Source of the DNA: a virus
Length of the DNA: 26,406 nt
Virus record (IMG/VR): IMGVR_UViG_3300028393_000294
Location: 1-26,406 of that record
Strand: one strand, 5' to 3'
Positions within the stretch are counted from its first letter, which is position 1. The number at the start of each line of letters is the position of its first letter. The notes beneath the pieces were generated by a model, which did not search any database, was not told the origin of the DNA, and was given only the letters and a program-made list of their open reading frames with translations. The translations under genes and the position numbers were made by a program. Positions 26,118-26,406 of this stretch are shown here, piece after piece.

Positions 26118-26406
26118 AATTGACAAAGTTGTCCTGATTTGGCTCAATCCTGACCGAACACATCACTCACAGGCTCGTCTTCTTCAGACTTTCTCCACCC
26201 CATCATCTACCCCTACCCCCTTTTGCTTCAACCTTGAAGACATTAAGGCCTCAAAAATCGCATCTGATGCGTTTTTTACTCATTCCGAGCAAGATTTTAT
26301 TGATTTTTTACCAAAATCTACAAAAAATACCCCTTTAGTAGTGTCAACCGCTCTTGCAGAAGAAATTCTCGGCTGGAAGGTTTTTCAACCCTCAAAGTAC
26401 GCAGGT
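26107..26406 (+). CDS. unknown protein, cut by the window end
   Basis: ATG at 26107 lies within the end of the previous gene, with TAGGAA just before it. The frame is open to the last base (100 residues). It starts MSSKIDKVVLIWLNPDRTHH and shows no motif I recognise. Confidence 0.65.
   Translation, partial: MSSKIDKVVLIWLNPDRTHHSQARLLQTFSTPSSTPTPFCFNLEDIKASKIASDAFFTHSEQDFIDFLPKSTKNTPLVVSTALAEEILGWKVFQPSKYAG

Noticed and set aside
1-26406. tRNA or tmRNA genes
   Set aside because: I found no cloverleaf with a GTTCRA-type T-arm on either strand by eye; a tRNAscan run would be needed to exclude unusual ones.

Overview
The window looks like part of a large tailed bacteriophage of an actinobacterium. 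Evidence: dozens of small, tightly packed genes with AAGGGAG-type ribosome sites, an export-signal lysozyme-like endolysin beside a two-helix holin, a phage-type C5 DNA methyltransferase, several helix-turn-helix and zinc-ribbon mini-proteins, and sigma70-like promoters and terminators between most genes. Moderate GC, many self-contained promoter-gene-terminator units and a MoxR-like ATPase plus VWA protein pair recall large Streptomyces phages. That host guess is from memory and untested. No tRNA, integrase or structural gene was seen.

Layout. 1-1267: end of an unknown gene, a zinc-ribbon peptide, a block of RNA hairpins, then an HTH, membrane and unknown gene trio. 1449-6460: an Api92-like protein and a module of a small protein, a MoxR-like AAA+ ATPase and a VWA protein that also carries an HExxH motif. 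6539-7440: one acidic protein, then 0.7 kb of unusual non-coding DNA dotted with A-rich boxes. 7566-16202: about 25 small genes in short operons, many ending in a terminator that abuts the next promoter; several make 30-70 residue CxxC proteins. 16212-16772: a proteasome-beta/HslV-like Ntn hydrolase. 16839-19677: the C5-methyltransferase locus. 19724-22804: small proteins, an HTH peptide and the lysis genes. 22867-24978: five leftward small genes, each with its own promoter and terminator. 25100-25310: AC-rich repeats. 25529-26406: rightward genes, the last running off the end.

The methyltransferase locus is the most striking part. A catalytic half (motifs I, IV, VI and VIII) stops at an in-frame TAG. 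It is followed by five consecutive ORFs that each end in a separate, diverged copy of the C-terminal motif IX/X module; ORFs two to five are joined by start-stop overlaps. A further ORF with its own Shine-Dalgarno is nested inside the catalytic half in another frame. This could be a split methyltransferase with one catalytic subunit and several alternative recognition/closing subunits.

A second theme is repeated short DNA and RNA signals. GGAAAAAAA (always exactly seven A) occurs 23 times, 21 on the plus strand, in coding DNA in all three frames and in non-coding DNA. Other repeats include a promoter cassette with TGTAAG at the predicted transcription start, a 17-bp upstream site, a leader hairpin, a covarying hairpin pair, a riboswitch-like leader at 10047-10151, and the octamer TGCGGTGT ten times within 1.2 kb.
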